Shown one piece after another: positions 45,681-53,649 of a stretch of 64,000 nucleotides of DNA; the stretch's first letter is position 1; every line of letters starts with the position of its first letter. This DNA comes from Shimia sp. Alg240-R146. Lineage in GTDB: Bacteria; Pseudomonadota; Alphaproteobacteria; Rhodobacterales; Rhodobacteraceae. The translations under genes were made by a program, and so were the position numbers. The stretch lies in assembly GCF_947331465.1 (NCBI RefSeq), contig NZ_CAMZOK010000001.1:496001-560000 (forward strand). The letters are read 5' to 3'. A model generated the notes under the pieces. It had not been told where the DNA came from. It searched no databases and saw nothing but the letters and a program-made list of their open reading frames with translations.

Positions 45681-46784
45681 TTACAGGCTGGCGTCCAGCG
45701 CAGCGAGCAGGGCATCGCCCATTTCTGAGGTCGATACGGGTGTGCCACCATCAGCTTGCATCAAATCGCCGGTGCGCACGCCATCTGCGAGAACCTTTTC
45801 CACGGCCGCTTCCAGACGATCCGCTTCGCCGCCTTCGGCGAAAGAATAGCGCAGCGCCATCGCAAAGCTCAGCACACACGCGCACGGGTTGGCTTTGCCT
45901 TGGCCCGCAATGTCAGGGGCGGAGCCATGCACGGGTTCGTACAATGCTTTGGGGCGGCCGTTGTCCATTGGCGCACCCAGAGACGCGGAGGGCAACATGC
46001 CCAACGAGCCGGTCAGCATGGCGGCGCAATCCGATAGGATGTCGCCAAACAGGTTGTCGGTGTAGATCACATCGAACTGCTTTGGCGCACGCACCAACTG
46101 CATCGCGCCGTTGTCGGCATACATGTGCGACAGCTCGACTTCGGGGTAGTCTTTGGACACTTCGGTCACAACTTGGCGCCACAGGATGCCGCTTTCCATG
46201 ACGTTGGCTTTTTCCATCGAGCACAGACGCTTGTCGCGCTTCATTGCCAATTCAAACGCCGCCCGTGCGCCGCGTTCAATTTCGCTTTCCGTATAACGCT
46301 GCGTGTTGATGCCAACCCGCTCGTTGCCCTCTTCAAAAATGCCGCGCGGCTCACCGAAGTACACACCGGATGTCAATTCGCGCACGATCATGATGTCCAG
46401 ACCGGCAACCAGTTCGGTTTTCAGCGAGGAGAAATCCGACAGCGCGTCAAAACATTGCGCGGGGCGCAGGTTGGCGAACAGGTCCATCTCTTTGCGCAGA
46501 CGCAAAAGGCCGCGTTCGGGTTTCACCGAGAAATCCAGATCGTCGTATTTCGGGCCACCCACAGCGCCAAGCAGAACCGCGTCCACTTCTTGGGCTTTGG
46601 CCATAGTGTCGTCGTGCAGCGGCACACCGTGTTTGTCATAGGCGGCACCGCCCACGAGGTCTTCGCTTACGTCAAAGTTCAGGCCACGATTGTCGCCAAA
46701 CCAGCCAATAACGCGCTGCACTTGGCTCATGACTTCGGGGCCGATGCCGTCGCCGGCGAGGATGAGAAGCGAGGGATTGCTCAT
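45681..46784 (-). CDS. leuB: 3-Isopropylmalate dehydrogenase
   Basis: A 367-residue NAD-dependent enzyme of leucine synthesis, acting after the LeuCD isomerase. The nucleotide-start [12 protein letters not shown], the substrate loop [17 protein letters not shown], the catalytic Lys/Tyr regions ([14 protein letters not shown]), and [28 protein letters not shown] with the metal-binding aspartates are all present. Length is normal. It is separated from leuC and leuD by a group of unrelated genes of both directions, and has its own terminator. Confidence 0.96.
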   Translation of the reverse strand: MSNPSLLILAGDGIGPEVMSQVQRVIGWFGDNRGLNFDVSEDLVGGAAYDKHGVPLHDDTMAKAQEVDAVLLGAVGGPKYDDLDFSVKPERGLLRLRKEMDLFANLRPAQCFDALSDFSSLKTELVAGLDIMIVRELTSGVYFGEPRGIFEEGNERVGINTQRYTESEIERGARAAFELAMKRDKRLCSMEKANVMESGILWRQVVTEVSKDYPEVELSHMYADNGAMQLVRAPKQFDVIYTDNLFGDILSDCAAMLTGSLGMLPSASLGAPMDNGRPKALYEPVHGSAPDIAGQGKANPCACVLSFAMALRYSFAEGGEADRLEAAVEKVLADGVRTGDLMQADGGTPVSTSEMGDALLAALDASL

Positions 46785-46842
46785 GGGGTGTCGTCCTTGA
46801 TCATATGGGTCGGCAATGGACTAGCGGTTGGGGCCGCAAAGA

Positions 46843-47739
46843 TCAAGAAACCAAGGGCGTTAAAGCGTCTTCTAACAGGGCCCAAATACGAGAAATCCGC
46901 GGTGTATGGCGCAGCGCTTCATGCGCGGTCAACCAAATTGGCAAACTCGGTAGGGGAAAATCCAGCGGCACCTCCTGCATGCCTGGCGTGTTGCGGCCGA
47001 TATGGGTCTGGCAAAACCCAAGCCCACAGCCAGCGCGTACCAACTCCCAATAGGCGGTTTGATTGTCACAGCGCACCGCAAACCAATCCCGCGTCGCAGG
47101 GATGCCCATCGCCCGCATCTCGCGCAGGATGTCGTCATTGGCGTCATAGCCCACCACATCGTGATGGCGCAGATCTTCGCCGGTTTGCGGCATGCCTTTG
47201 CGGTCCAGATAACTGCGCGCGCCAAACATGCCCAATGTGATGTCGCCAAGATGGCGCGTGACCATATCAAGCTGCTCGGGGCGATACATGCGCACGGCAA
47301 TATCAGCCTCGCGGAATAGCAGATTTTCGGATTGGTCCGAGGGCAAAAGGTCGATCCTGATGTTGGGTTCTGTCTGGCGAATTTTGGCGATGATGTCGGG
47401 CATCACGTGATGCGCCATAAACACCGAACACGCGATACGCACATCACCTTCGAGCTTGTTTTCGTGCCCCGCCGCCTGAAGGGACAAGTCCGCCATTGCC
47501 CGCGCCATGGCTCGGGCAGGAGACAGCAACTCCTGTCCTTTGGCGGTCAATTCAAATCCACGCGCCTGACGGTGAAACAACTCGAGCCCCAATTGATCCT
47601 CAAGTGTGCGAATATGGCGCCCCAACGTTGGCTGCGACGCGTTTAGATGTCGCGCAGCCGCGGACAAAGAACCGGTTTCGGCCACGGCCACGAAAGACTG
47701 AACCAACGACCAGTCGAGGTTTGAGAGAGGTGTACCCAT
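46843..47739 (-). CDS. LysR-family regulator divergent from an epimerase gene
   Basis: A 298-residue regulator with the helix-turn-helix VQSFVAVAETGSLSAAARHLNASQPTLGRHIRTLEDQLGLELFHR and an effector domain of the usual size. It is transcribed away from the NAD-dependent epimerase gene, the classical layout in which a LysR protein controls its neighbour from a shared 88-bp promoter region. Effector unknown. The gene lies inside the patch that separates leuB from leuCD. Confidence 0.9.
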   Translation of the reverse strand: MGTPLSNLDWSLVQSFVAVAETGSLSAAARHLNASQPTLGRHIRTLEDQLGLELFHRQARGFELTAKGQELLSPARAMARAMADLSLQAAGHENKLEGDVRIACSVFMAHHVMPDIIAKIRQTEPNIRIDLLPSDQSENLLFREADIAVRMYRPEQLDMVTRHLGDITLGMFGARSYLDRKGMPQTGEDLRHHDVVGYDANDDILREMRAMGIPATRDWFAVRCDNQTAYWELVRAGCGLGFCQTHIGRNTPGMQEVPLDFPLPSLPIWLTAHEALRHTPRISRIWALLEDALTPLVS

Positions 47740-47760
47740 TCACAAATGAATATCACAGCT

Positions 47761-47781
47761 TTGATTTTTGCCAATGATCAA
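47761..47781. promoter_or_regulatory. Candidate LysR operator in the divergent promoter
   Basis: The dyad TTGAT-N11-ATCAA has the T-N11-A spacing of LysR-type sites with five-base arms. It lies 21 bp from the LysR start and 46 bp from the epimerase start. A further small dyad, ATTCA-N4-TGAAT, overlaps the LysR start at 47738-47751. Confidence 0.55.
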
Positions 47782-47827
47782 TTGAAAACGAATGTCTTAT
47801 CTTGGGTGCAGAGATAGGAGAACGAAT

Positions 47828-48739
47828 ATGAGCAAGACAGTTTTGATCCTTGGCGCGTCTGGCCGATTTGGCCGCAACGCTGCAGAGCAATTTGACCGTG
47901 CGGGCTGGGTTGTGCGCACATTTGACCGCAAAACCGATACCCTCCGTCAGGCTGTGCATGGCGTGCAGGTCATCGTGAACGCATGGAACCCCGAGTATTA
48001 TGACTGGGAACAGCAAGTACCGGGTTTGCATGCCGAAGTTGTCGCCGCCGCCAAGACCGTGGATGCCACCGTCATCGTACCCGGCAATGTCTATGTTTAT
48101 GGCGAAGGGCACGGCGGCACGTGGGACGTTACCACGCCACATCGCGCAACGAACAAGCTAGGCCAAGTCCGCCGCAACATGGAGACCGCCTACCGCGATA
48201 GTGGGGTGCAGACGATCATTCTGCGGGCCGGAGATTTCCTGGATACCGAGGCGTCGGGCAACTGGTTTGACATGATCATGGCGCCGAAAATGGCCAAGGG
48301 CAGGTTTGTTTATCCCGGTGCAACCGATGTTGACCACGCATGGGCGTTTTTGCCTGACCTGTGTCGCGCGGCTGTGATGTTGGCGGAAAAACGAGACACG
48401 TTGAACCGGTTTGAGGATGTGCCGTTTCCTGGCTACACGCTCACCGGCGCGCAGATGGCAGATCGGCTTGAGGCCGCCACAGGGCGAAAGGTAACGTTGA
48501 AGAAAATGAATTGGCTGCCCATCCGCATGGCACGCCTTTTCTGGAAACCCGCGCCGTATATTCTGGAAATGCGGTACCTCTGGAATATGCCACATCGGCT
48601 CAGCAGCACGCGGTTTGAGGCGTTGTTGCCTGACTTTGTGGATACGCCGGTCGAGGTCGCTTTGGCCCAAGCGGTGCCGCCTGCCGCCTTGATGCATCCG
48701 TTGGATCAAAAACTGATGTCGACCCAAACCAGTCGATGA
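47828..48739 (+). CDS. NAD-dependent epimerase/dehydratase family protein
   Basis: A 303-residue Rossmann-fold protein of the extended/atypical short-chain dehydrogenase group. The nucleotide loop GASGRFGRNAAEQF stands at the N-terminus, and the segment VPGNVYVYGEGHGG occupies the active-site strand region. A classical Y-x-x-x-K is not obvious. Substrate unknown. The ATG at 47828 follows AGGAGA. Its last 34 bp overlap the convergent EEP gene. Confidence 0.85.
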   Translation: MSKTVLILGASGRFGRNAAEQFDRAGWVVRTFDRKTDTLRQAVHGVQVIVNAWNPEYYDWEQQVPGLHAEVVAAAKTVDATVIVPGNVYVYGEGHGGTWDVTTPHRATNKLGQVRRNMETAYRDSGVQTIILRAGDFLDTEASGNWFDMIMAPKMAKGRFVYPGATDVDHAWAFLPDLCRAAVMLAEKRDTLNRFEDVPFPGYTLTGAQMADRLEAATGRKVTLKKMNWLPIRMARLFWKPAPYILEMRYLWNMPHRLSSTRFEALLPDFVDTPVEVALAQAVPPAALMHPLDQKLMSTQTSR

Positions 48740-49857
48740 CGGCTGGCGGCGACGTCTTTGATTGCAAGCAAGTCATGGTCCGGCGCGTTCGCGGCGGGCC
48801 AAAACACGCCAGCGCCGGACACCGTCCAGTCGCGTGAAGGCAGCACATAACTTACCCGCAGATCGCCGGGTGTGGGATCGGTCCAGTCAACCGTGGGGCC
48901 CGCATGCCGCAACGGGTCCTGCAGGCGCGGGTCAGAAATCAGATCAGCAATGGCCTTGCGCCGTCCCTCGCCTGCAGTTGGGTCCAGATTGGCATTGCCC
49001 GCGATGACATATCGTTGTGTGGGCGTCTCACCAATCGCGCCGTCTAAAAACAGTCGCCAGAAGCGGATTTCATCGGCATTGCGCAACCCGTTGCGATCCT
49101 CAGGTCCGTCAAACACGGGTGGCCCCGCTGCAAACGTCAGTACGGTCATTTGGCCCAACGGATGCGCAATAGGCACGGCCCAATGCCCGACACTGGACAA
49201 GCGTTGAACGGATTGAGCCGCGTCACTGGGAAAGGGTGCGCCATCGACTTTCGGCATCTTTGTCCCAGGCAGATCACGCCACAAAAGATGCGAAAAATCT
49301 TGCACGTCCTCCGTCAGGATTGGCCAGCGCGACAGCACCGCCATGCCATCAGCCCCGCGAAACCGGCCATAGCCCTGCGCATCCGCCGGCCCGCCCAATC
49401 GCCCGTCGCCATTTAGGTCCAAACCTGTTTGCATTCCGGTGTTGGGTGCCAAAGCAATCACGTGATCATACATTTGACCGGCCTCGGAGATCACGTCCCG
49501 CAGGGCGCTCAGGGCCAGTAGATCCGCGTCATAATCGACGCCCTGTAATACCAGAATGTCCGGCGCGACGTGGGCCACTATTTGCGCGACGGCGCGCGCC
49601 TGATCATCGCCGCGCAAAAGATCGCGCAACAACGTGCCCGGCCCTCGGCGGGACATCTCTACATCATAAGTGGCAATCCGAAGGGTGTCTGCAAAGGTGA
49701 TGGACGCACAGCACAGCGCGACAAGCGCTGCGCAGATTACGCTGGTTGCACGCCCCGCGCTGCCGCATAGGCGCGGCGGCGGTTTTCGTTGATCATTGTT
49801 GCGACGCGCAGCATCGACATGCCTCGCATGATCATGCTGGCCGGAATAAAGGCCCAT
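48706..49857 (-). CDS. Endonuclease/exonuclease/phosphatase-family protein, exported
   Basis: The core (from ADTLRIATYDVEMSRRGPG) is an EEP-fold protein: LRIATYDVE, ILVLQGVDYDADLLAL, and the C-terminal VIAGNANLDP and DHDLLAIKD elements match the family, though the usual Glu and Asn are altered in places (QGVD for QEVD). A hydrophobic export segment ICAALVALCCASITFA precedes it. No ATG, GTG or TTG lies near that segment; the first ones (49857, 49872) are about 120 bp inside the preceding gene. The true start is therefore uncertain; I give 49857. Activity on nucleic acid, phosphoinositide or another phosphodiester cannot be chosen. Confidence 0.75.
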   Translation of the reverse strand: MGLYSGQHDHARHVDAARRNNDQRKPPPRLCGSAGRATSVICAALVALCCASITFADTLRIATYDVEMSRRGPGTLLRDLLRGDDQARAVAQIVAHVAPDILVLQGVDYDADLLALSALRDVISEAGQMYDHVIALAPNTGMQTGLDLNGDGRLGGPADAQGYGRFRGADGMAVLSRWPILTEDVQDFSHLLWRDLPGTKMPKVDGAPFPSDAAQSVQRLSSVGHWAVPIAHPLGQMTVLTFAAGPPVFDGPEDRNGLRNADEIRFWRLFLDGAIGETPTQRYVIAGNANLDPTAGEGRRKAIADLISDPRLQDPLRHAGPTVDWTDPTPGDLRVSYVLPSRDWTVSGAGVFWPAANAPDHDLLAIKDVAASRHRLVWVDISF

Positions 49858-50570
49858 GCCGTAATTGTCCAAATCAATGTCAGCGGATCATCCAAATGGA
49901 TGGGATCAATCAGGTCAGACATCATCTGCACAACCGCTGGTATTAAGAATGGCATCAGAAATCCTAACGCAATGTTAAGACGTCCGTCCCGTTGCAGGCG
50001 CGGCAGCACATCGCCCCCTGCAGTGGGGTCAAACAGCGGCAGGTTGACCCAGACATTGAACGCGCCATTGCGGGCGGGCCAGCCCAGAATGCGAACAAAG
50101 AAATAGAAGATCGCCAGCGTACACAGCGAAATCAAATAAGCCATGCCGGACGCGGTGCGCACTTCGGACAAAAGCTCGGCCGAGGCGTTGTTGGGCAACA
50201 TGATCACCATCAGGCGCACGGGTGAATAGGGGAAGTCGATGGCGTCCCCGACGATGTAGCCCAAGGCGTGCAAAAAGGACGTGAAGGCGTTTGGCGCCGC
50301 GTCGCCGCGCGCGATGACCGACAGGGTAAAGACCGTTAGGAACACCGCCAGAAAGCGCAATCGGTTGAACGGGGGCGCATAGCGGAATTCAATTATCGAT
50401 GGATAGGCGGAGACGTATTCAATGAACACCAGCATCCCGGCGAACAAAGCGAACAGCAACATGATGTGCACAGCATCGGCGCTAATTGTCGGCATCAGAA
50501 TCGCTGGCAATGCAAACAGCAATGCCACCAAGAGTGCCCGCGTCAACGCGCTGATAAATTTGCCAAACAC
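49737..50570 (-). CDS. Conserved-looking integral membrane protein of unknown function
   Basis: A 277-residue protein with about seven hydrophobic segments, for example ALLVALLFALPAILMP, IMLLFALFAGMLVFIEYV, FLAVFLTVFTLSVIA and ALGFLMPFLIPAVVQMM. I do not recognise a family. The 3' end shares sequence with the start region of the EEP gene, so they are probably expressed together. No catalytic motif stands out. Confidence 0.7.
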   Translation of the reverse strand: MFGKFISALTRALLVALLFALPAILMPTISADAVHIMLLFALFAGMLVFIEYVSAYPSIIEFRYAPPFNRLRFLAVFLTVFTLSVIARGDAAPNAFTSFLHALGYIVGDAIDFPYSPVRLMVIMLPNNASAELLSEVRTASGMAYLISLCTLAIFYFFVRILGWPARNGAFNVWVNLPLFDPTAGGDVLPRLQRDGRLNIALGFLMPFLIPAVVQMMSDLIDPIHLDDPLTLIWTITAWAFIPASMIMRGMSMLRVATMINENRRRAYAAARGVQPA

Positions 50571-50960
50571 TGCTCGTTTCCCTTCAAACTGGACGCCGCG
50601 ATTCTATGGCCTTGGTTTATGGCCCACGATCTTTTTCCAACTTGATCCCGCCAACATTGCGGCGGGGTGCCTCATTATTGCCTTATTGTGGCATCCGTTC
50701 AGGTCGTGGCTCAAGGATTTGTTTCAGAGTTGGTAAATTTTTTGCTGACGGATTCGGGACTGGTGCGCGTTTGCATCAATTGGCCGCTTGGAAAAACGGT
50801 GATTTCTCAGATGGATACTAAATCTGGTGGCATATGGTGCCCTCTCCACAAGGAAGACGTGTGACTTTTGGTTTACCTGCACCTGCGCTGCCTTATTTCC
50901 GCCTCATTTCACGACCGCTGGGGTCTTTTGATTTGGATCAAGGTTTTCAAAGACAACAAA
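50571..50960. other. 390-bp gap with no recognisable gene
   Basis: Divergent interval between the membrane protein (minus) and the TsoY-like gene (plus). Its base composition is more AT-rich than the surroundings. A small hairpin (CCCGCC at 50647 with GGCGGG at 50661) is the only structure seen. It must hold both promoters. Confidence 0.5.
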
Positions 50961-50984
50961 ACATATTCTGTATTTAGAATATGT
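50961..50984. promoter_or_regulatory. SqrR/BigR-like operator, ATTC-N8-GAAT
   Basis: A perfect 9-bp inverted repeat with 6-bp centre (50961-50969 and 50976-50984) contains exactly ATTC-N8-GAAT (50965-50980), the motif reported for the sulfide-responsive ArsR-type repressors SqrR and BigR. It ends a few bases before the AGGAG ribosome-binding sequence (50987-50991), so a bound repressor would block transcription or early elongation of the TsoY-like gene. Confidence 0.65.
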
Positions 50985-50998
50985 TTAGGAGCTTTTCC

Positions 50999-52210
50999 AT
51001 GTCACATCACCCCAACACCGCGAGCGCGCCCTATTCGCCGCTCTACTTTCTTGCCACGCTCGGCGCCGGTGGCCTGATGGTCACGTTTTTCATGTATCTT
51101 ATGTTCTGGGTGCCCCACCCAAGCCAGCCTGTGCCGATCTTTGAAGACATCCTTGCTGCCTTTCAATCCGGCGGCGGCGCTCTGAAGGCCGCGATCATTG
51201 TCGCGGTCACGGGCATCGCCGGTTTAGCGGTTCTGATGATCCGTAGCCTGATCTGGAACCTGTCGCGCCTGTCGCAGTTCCGCAAGACCGATGCTTACAC
51301 AGCCCTGCGCGCCTCCAACGCGGAAACACAGCTGATGGCCATTCCGCTGGCGCTGGCGATGGTGGTGAACGGTGGTTTCATCATTGGTTTGGTGTTTGTA
51401 CCCGGCCTTTGGGGCGTGGTTGAATTCCTGTTCCCGCTCGCAATGATCGCATTCATCGCCATCGGCGCTTACGGGCTCATGATTATGCGCGACTTTTTCG
51501 GCCGGGTGATGGTCAAAGGCGGGTTTGATTGCGCCAAAAACAACAGCTTTGCACAGGTGCTTCCGGCTTTTGCCTTTGCCATGGTTGGCGTGGGTCTTGC
51601 CGCCCCCGCCGCAATGAGCAGCCTGCCTGTGGTTGTCGGCCTGTCCTTTATCCTGTCGAGCTTCTTTATCGTTGTCGCGATCCTATTGGCCCTTGCCAAC
51701 GTGATCCTTGGTCTGCGGTCGATGATGGAGCACGGTGCCACAGCCGAAAGCGCGCCGACGCTTCTGGTGATTGTGCCATTGATCACCGTGATCACCATCG
51801 CCTGGCTGCGCCAGAGCCATGGCATGCACGTGCATTTTGACGTGCACGGCGGCGCAGGCGCGACCTTCTCGATGCTGACAACCCTGCTGATGGTACAGCT
51901 TGCGGTTCTGGCCTTGGGTCTGACCGTTCTGCGGGGCTTTGGCTATGTCGGCACCTACATCACGGGTGACGCCAAATCTGCCGGATCCTACGCGCTGGTC
52001 TGCCCCGGTGTGGCGCTGTCGGTGATGCTGCATTTCTGGCTGAACAAAGGGCTGGTGGCGAGTGGCCTCGTGGACAAATTCTCGCTGATCTATCTGGCGA
52101 TATCGGCGGTGGCGATTGCCCTGCAGGTCTCGATGATCTGGCTGGTATTCAAGCTCAACGCCAAACACATGGGGCGCGATGACCGCCAGGTGGCTGTGCC
52201 TGCGGAGTAA
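50999..52210 (+). CDS. TsoY/TDT-like integral membrane protein
   Basis: A 403-residue protein with about ten transmembrane helices. The start HPNTASAPYSPLYFLATLGAGGLMVTFFMYLMFWVPHP resembles what I recall of the TsoY family, which is related to the TDT/SLAC1-type tellurite-resistance and anion carriers. Function is unproven; a sulfur-compound or anion carrier is inferred from the family and from the SqrR/BigR-like operator directly in front. The ATG at 50999 was preferred over 50981 because AGGAG stands 7 bp before it and the earlier frame falls inside the operator. Confidence 0.7.
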   Translation: MSHHPNTASAPYSPLYFLATLGAGGLMVTFFMYLMFWVPHPSQPVPIFEDILAAFQSGGGALKAAIIVAVTGIAGLAVLMIRSLIWNLSRLSQFRKTDAYTALRASNAETQLMAIPLALAMVVNGGFIIGLVFVPGLWGVVEFLFPLAMIAFIAIGAYGLMIMRDFFGRVMVKGGFDCAKNNSFAQVLPAFAFAMVGVGLAAPAAMSSLPVVVGLSFILSSFFIVVAILLALANVILGLRSMMEHGATAESAPTLLVIVPLITVITIAWLRQSHGMHVHFDVHGGAGATFSMLTTLLMVQLAVLALGLTVLRGFGYVGTYITGDAKSAGSYALVCPGVALSVMLHFWLNKGLVASGLVDKFSLIYLAISAVAIALQVSMIWLVFKLNAKHMGRDDRQVAVPAE

Positions 52211-52222
52211 GTTAAACCTTTG

Positions 52223-52248
52223 GCCAGCGAGCGAGTATGATCGCTGGC
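52223..52248 (+). terminator. Hairpin after the TsoY-like gene
   Basis: An 8-bp stem (52223-52230 with 52241-52248) followed by a short T stretch lies 13 bp beyond the stop, directly against the end of the convergent barstar-like gene. Confidence 0.65.
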
Positions 52249-52249
52249 T

Positions 52250-52966
52250 TTACACGACTTTTCCATCCTGCACATCTACCACAAGCAGATCGAAGCCATG
52301 GTTTTTGGCCTCGGTCATGTTGTCTTCAAATATTTCGACCAAAGCAGCAGCTTGTGCGGCGTTTCGTTTGCGGCATTCTTCGAACTGTTCCAGAACCAAA
52401 ACCAAACGCGGTTTGTCCCTATTGGGGACATTGCAAAAGGCATCGTTTAGCGCGTCAAGATTTAGCTTTTGAGGACAATAGCCGAAGTGTTTCTTCCATT
52501 CGAGTGCTTCAGCGAAATCGCGCAACATGTGGTCCTGATCACCACAGCGAACCGTATGAATCACGTAACCGCTCTTTAGATATTGCTGCATTGACTTGCC
52601 AAGGTCCTTATTCGCAACTTTAGTTAGGCGAATTGGTTTGGTGCTCCTTTTGTTGTGCTGCTCCGTGAGCAGATAAAGCGCGCTACTATGTCGGCTGAAC
52701 AGCCTGTTCTTTTCTTCCAGTTCGGTTTCTGTTCCGGCATCGCTATTCAATTCGTGGAAAAGAATGTCATTAAAGGATCCCATTCCGCCGTACATGGCCC
52801 GGACGGCATAACAAAGTCGGGTTTCGTTTGAGATTTTCAACAAGCTGCACAGTTCGCGTACCCAAAACACACGACCCTGTGAACCTTCCAAAATCCCGAT
52901 TAACGCGTTTATTTCTTCGTGAATGCGCTCAACACGGCTCCTGCGTGAAAACCACTTATTCAGCAA
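52250..52966 (-). CDS. Orphan protein with C-terminal barstar-like domain
   Basis: About 238 residues. The C-terminal 100 residues follow barstar closely in order: an N-terminal strand (GYVIHTVRCGD), helix 1 (LRDFAEALEWKKHFGY), the loop LNLDALNDAFCNV matching barstar's ENLDALWDCL, strand RLVLVLEQFEEC matching LVLEWRQFEQ, a helix and the closing strand GFDLLVVDV. The N-terminal half contains RAMYGGMGSFNDILFHELN, which I recall from small proteins of immunity type. Barstar domains inhibit ribonuclease toxins; no toxin gene is adjacent. Start: TTG at 52966 with GAGGTG upstream is the best choice because the frame further up runs into the leuD terminator. Confidence 0.7.
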   Translation of the reverse strand: MLNKWFSRRSRVERIHEEINALIGILEGSQGRVFWVRELCSLLKISNETRLCYAVRAMYGGMGSFNDILFHELNSDAGTETELEEKNRLFSRHSSALYLLTEQHNKRSTKPIRLTKVANKDLGKSMQQYLKSGYVIHTVRCGDQDHMLRDFAEALEWKKHFGYCPQKLNLDALNDAFCNVPNRDKPRLVLVLEQFEECRKRNAAQAAALVEIFEDNMTEAKNHGFDLLVVDVQDGKVV

Positions 52967-52988
52967 TGAACTACACCTCAAAAAGAAA

Positions 52989-53019
52989 ACCCCGCACAAC
53001 CTGAGCGGTTATGCGGGGT
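52989..53019 (-). terminator. Intrinsic terminator of leuCD
   Basis: A 13-bp stem with one mismatch (52989-53001 with 53007-53019), loop of 5 nt, followed on the minus strand by TTTTCTTTTT. It lies 25 bp after leuD. Confidence 0.9.
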
Positions 53020-53043
53020 CAAGTCAATCAAGTGATTGTGCGC

Positions 53044-53649
53044 CTACACCCAAGGACGCGCTGCGTCCGCTTTGGCTTCAAACGCATCAATCGCGTCGAC
53101 CTTTTCCATGGTCAGGCCGATGTCATCCAGACCATTGATCAAGCACTGCTTTTTGAACGCATCAACTTCAAACGGGATCACATCGCCATCCGACGAGGTG
53201 ATTTCCTGTGCTTCCAGATCCACAGTCATCCGTGCGTTAGAGCCTTTTTCGGCGTCTTTCATCAACAGGTCGACCTGTTCCTGCGGCAAGACAATCGGCA
53301 GGATGCCGTTCTTGAAGCAGTTGTTGAAGAAGATGTCGGCGAATGACGTGGAGATCACGCATTTGATGCCAAAATCCGCGATCGCCCAAGGCGCGTGTTC
53401 GCGCGAAGAACCACAGCCAAAGTTATCACCCGCCACAAGGATTTGCGCCTCGCGATACTGTGGTTTGTTCAGCACAAAATCAGCGATCTCGGTGCCGTCG
53501 CGGTTGAACCGCATCTCGTCAAACAGGTTCGCACCAAAGCCGGTGCGCTTGATCGATTTCAAGAACACCTTGGGTATGATCATGTCGGTGTCGATATTCA
53601 CCAGTGGCATAGGCGCCGCAATGCCGGAGAGGGTTTCGAACTTTTCCAT
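53044..53649 (-). CDS. leuD: 3-Isopropylmalate dehydratase small subunit
   Basis: A 201-residue subunit that forms the isomerase with LeuC and interconverts 2- and 3-isopropylmalate. The conserved [15 protein letters not shown] start region, [17 protein letters not shown] substrate loop and [13 protein letters not shown] are present. It follows leuC with a one-base overlap and is followed by a terminator, so the leuCD transcript does not normally reach leuB. Confidence 0.96.
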   Translation of the reverse strand: MEKFETLSGIAAPMPLVNIDTDMIIPKVFLKSIKRTGFGANLFDEMRFNRDGTEIADFVLNKPQYREAQILVAGDNFGCGSSREHAPWAIADFGIKCVISTSFADIFFNNCFKNGILPIVLPQEQVDLLMKDAEKGSNARMTVDLEAQEITSSDGDVIPFEVDAFKKQCLINGLDDIGLTMEKVDAIDAFEAKADAARPWV

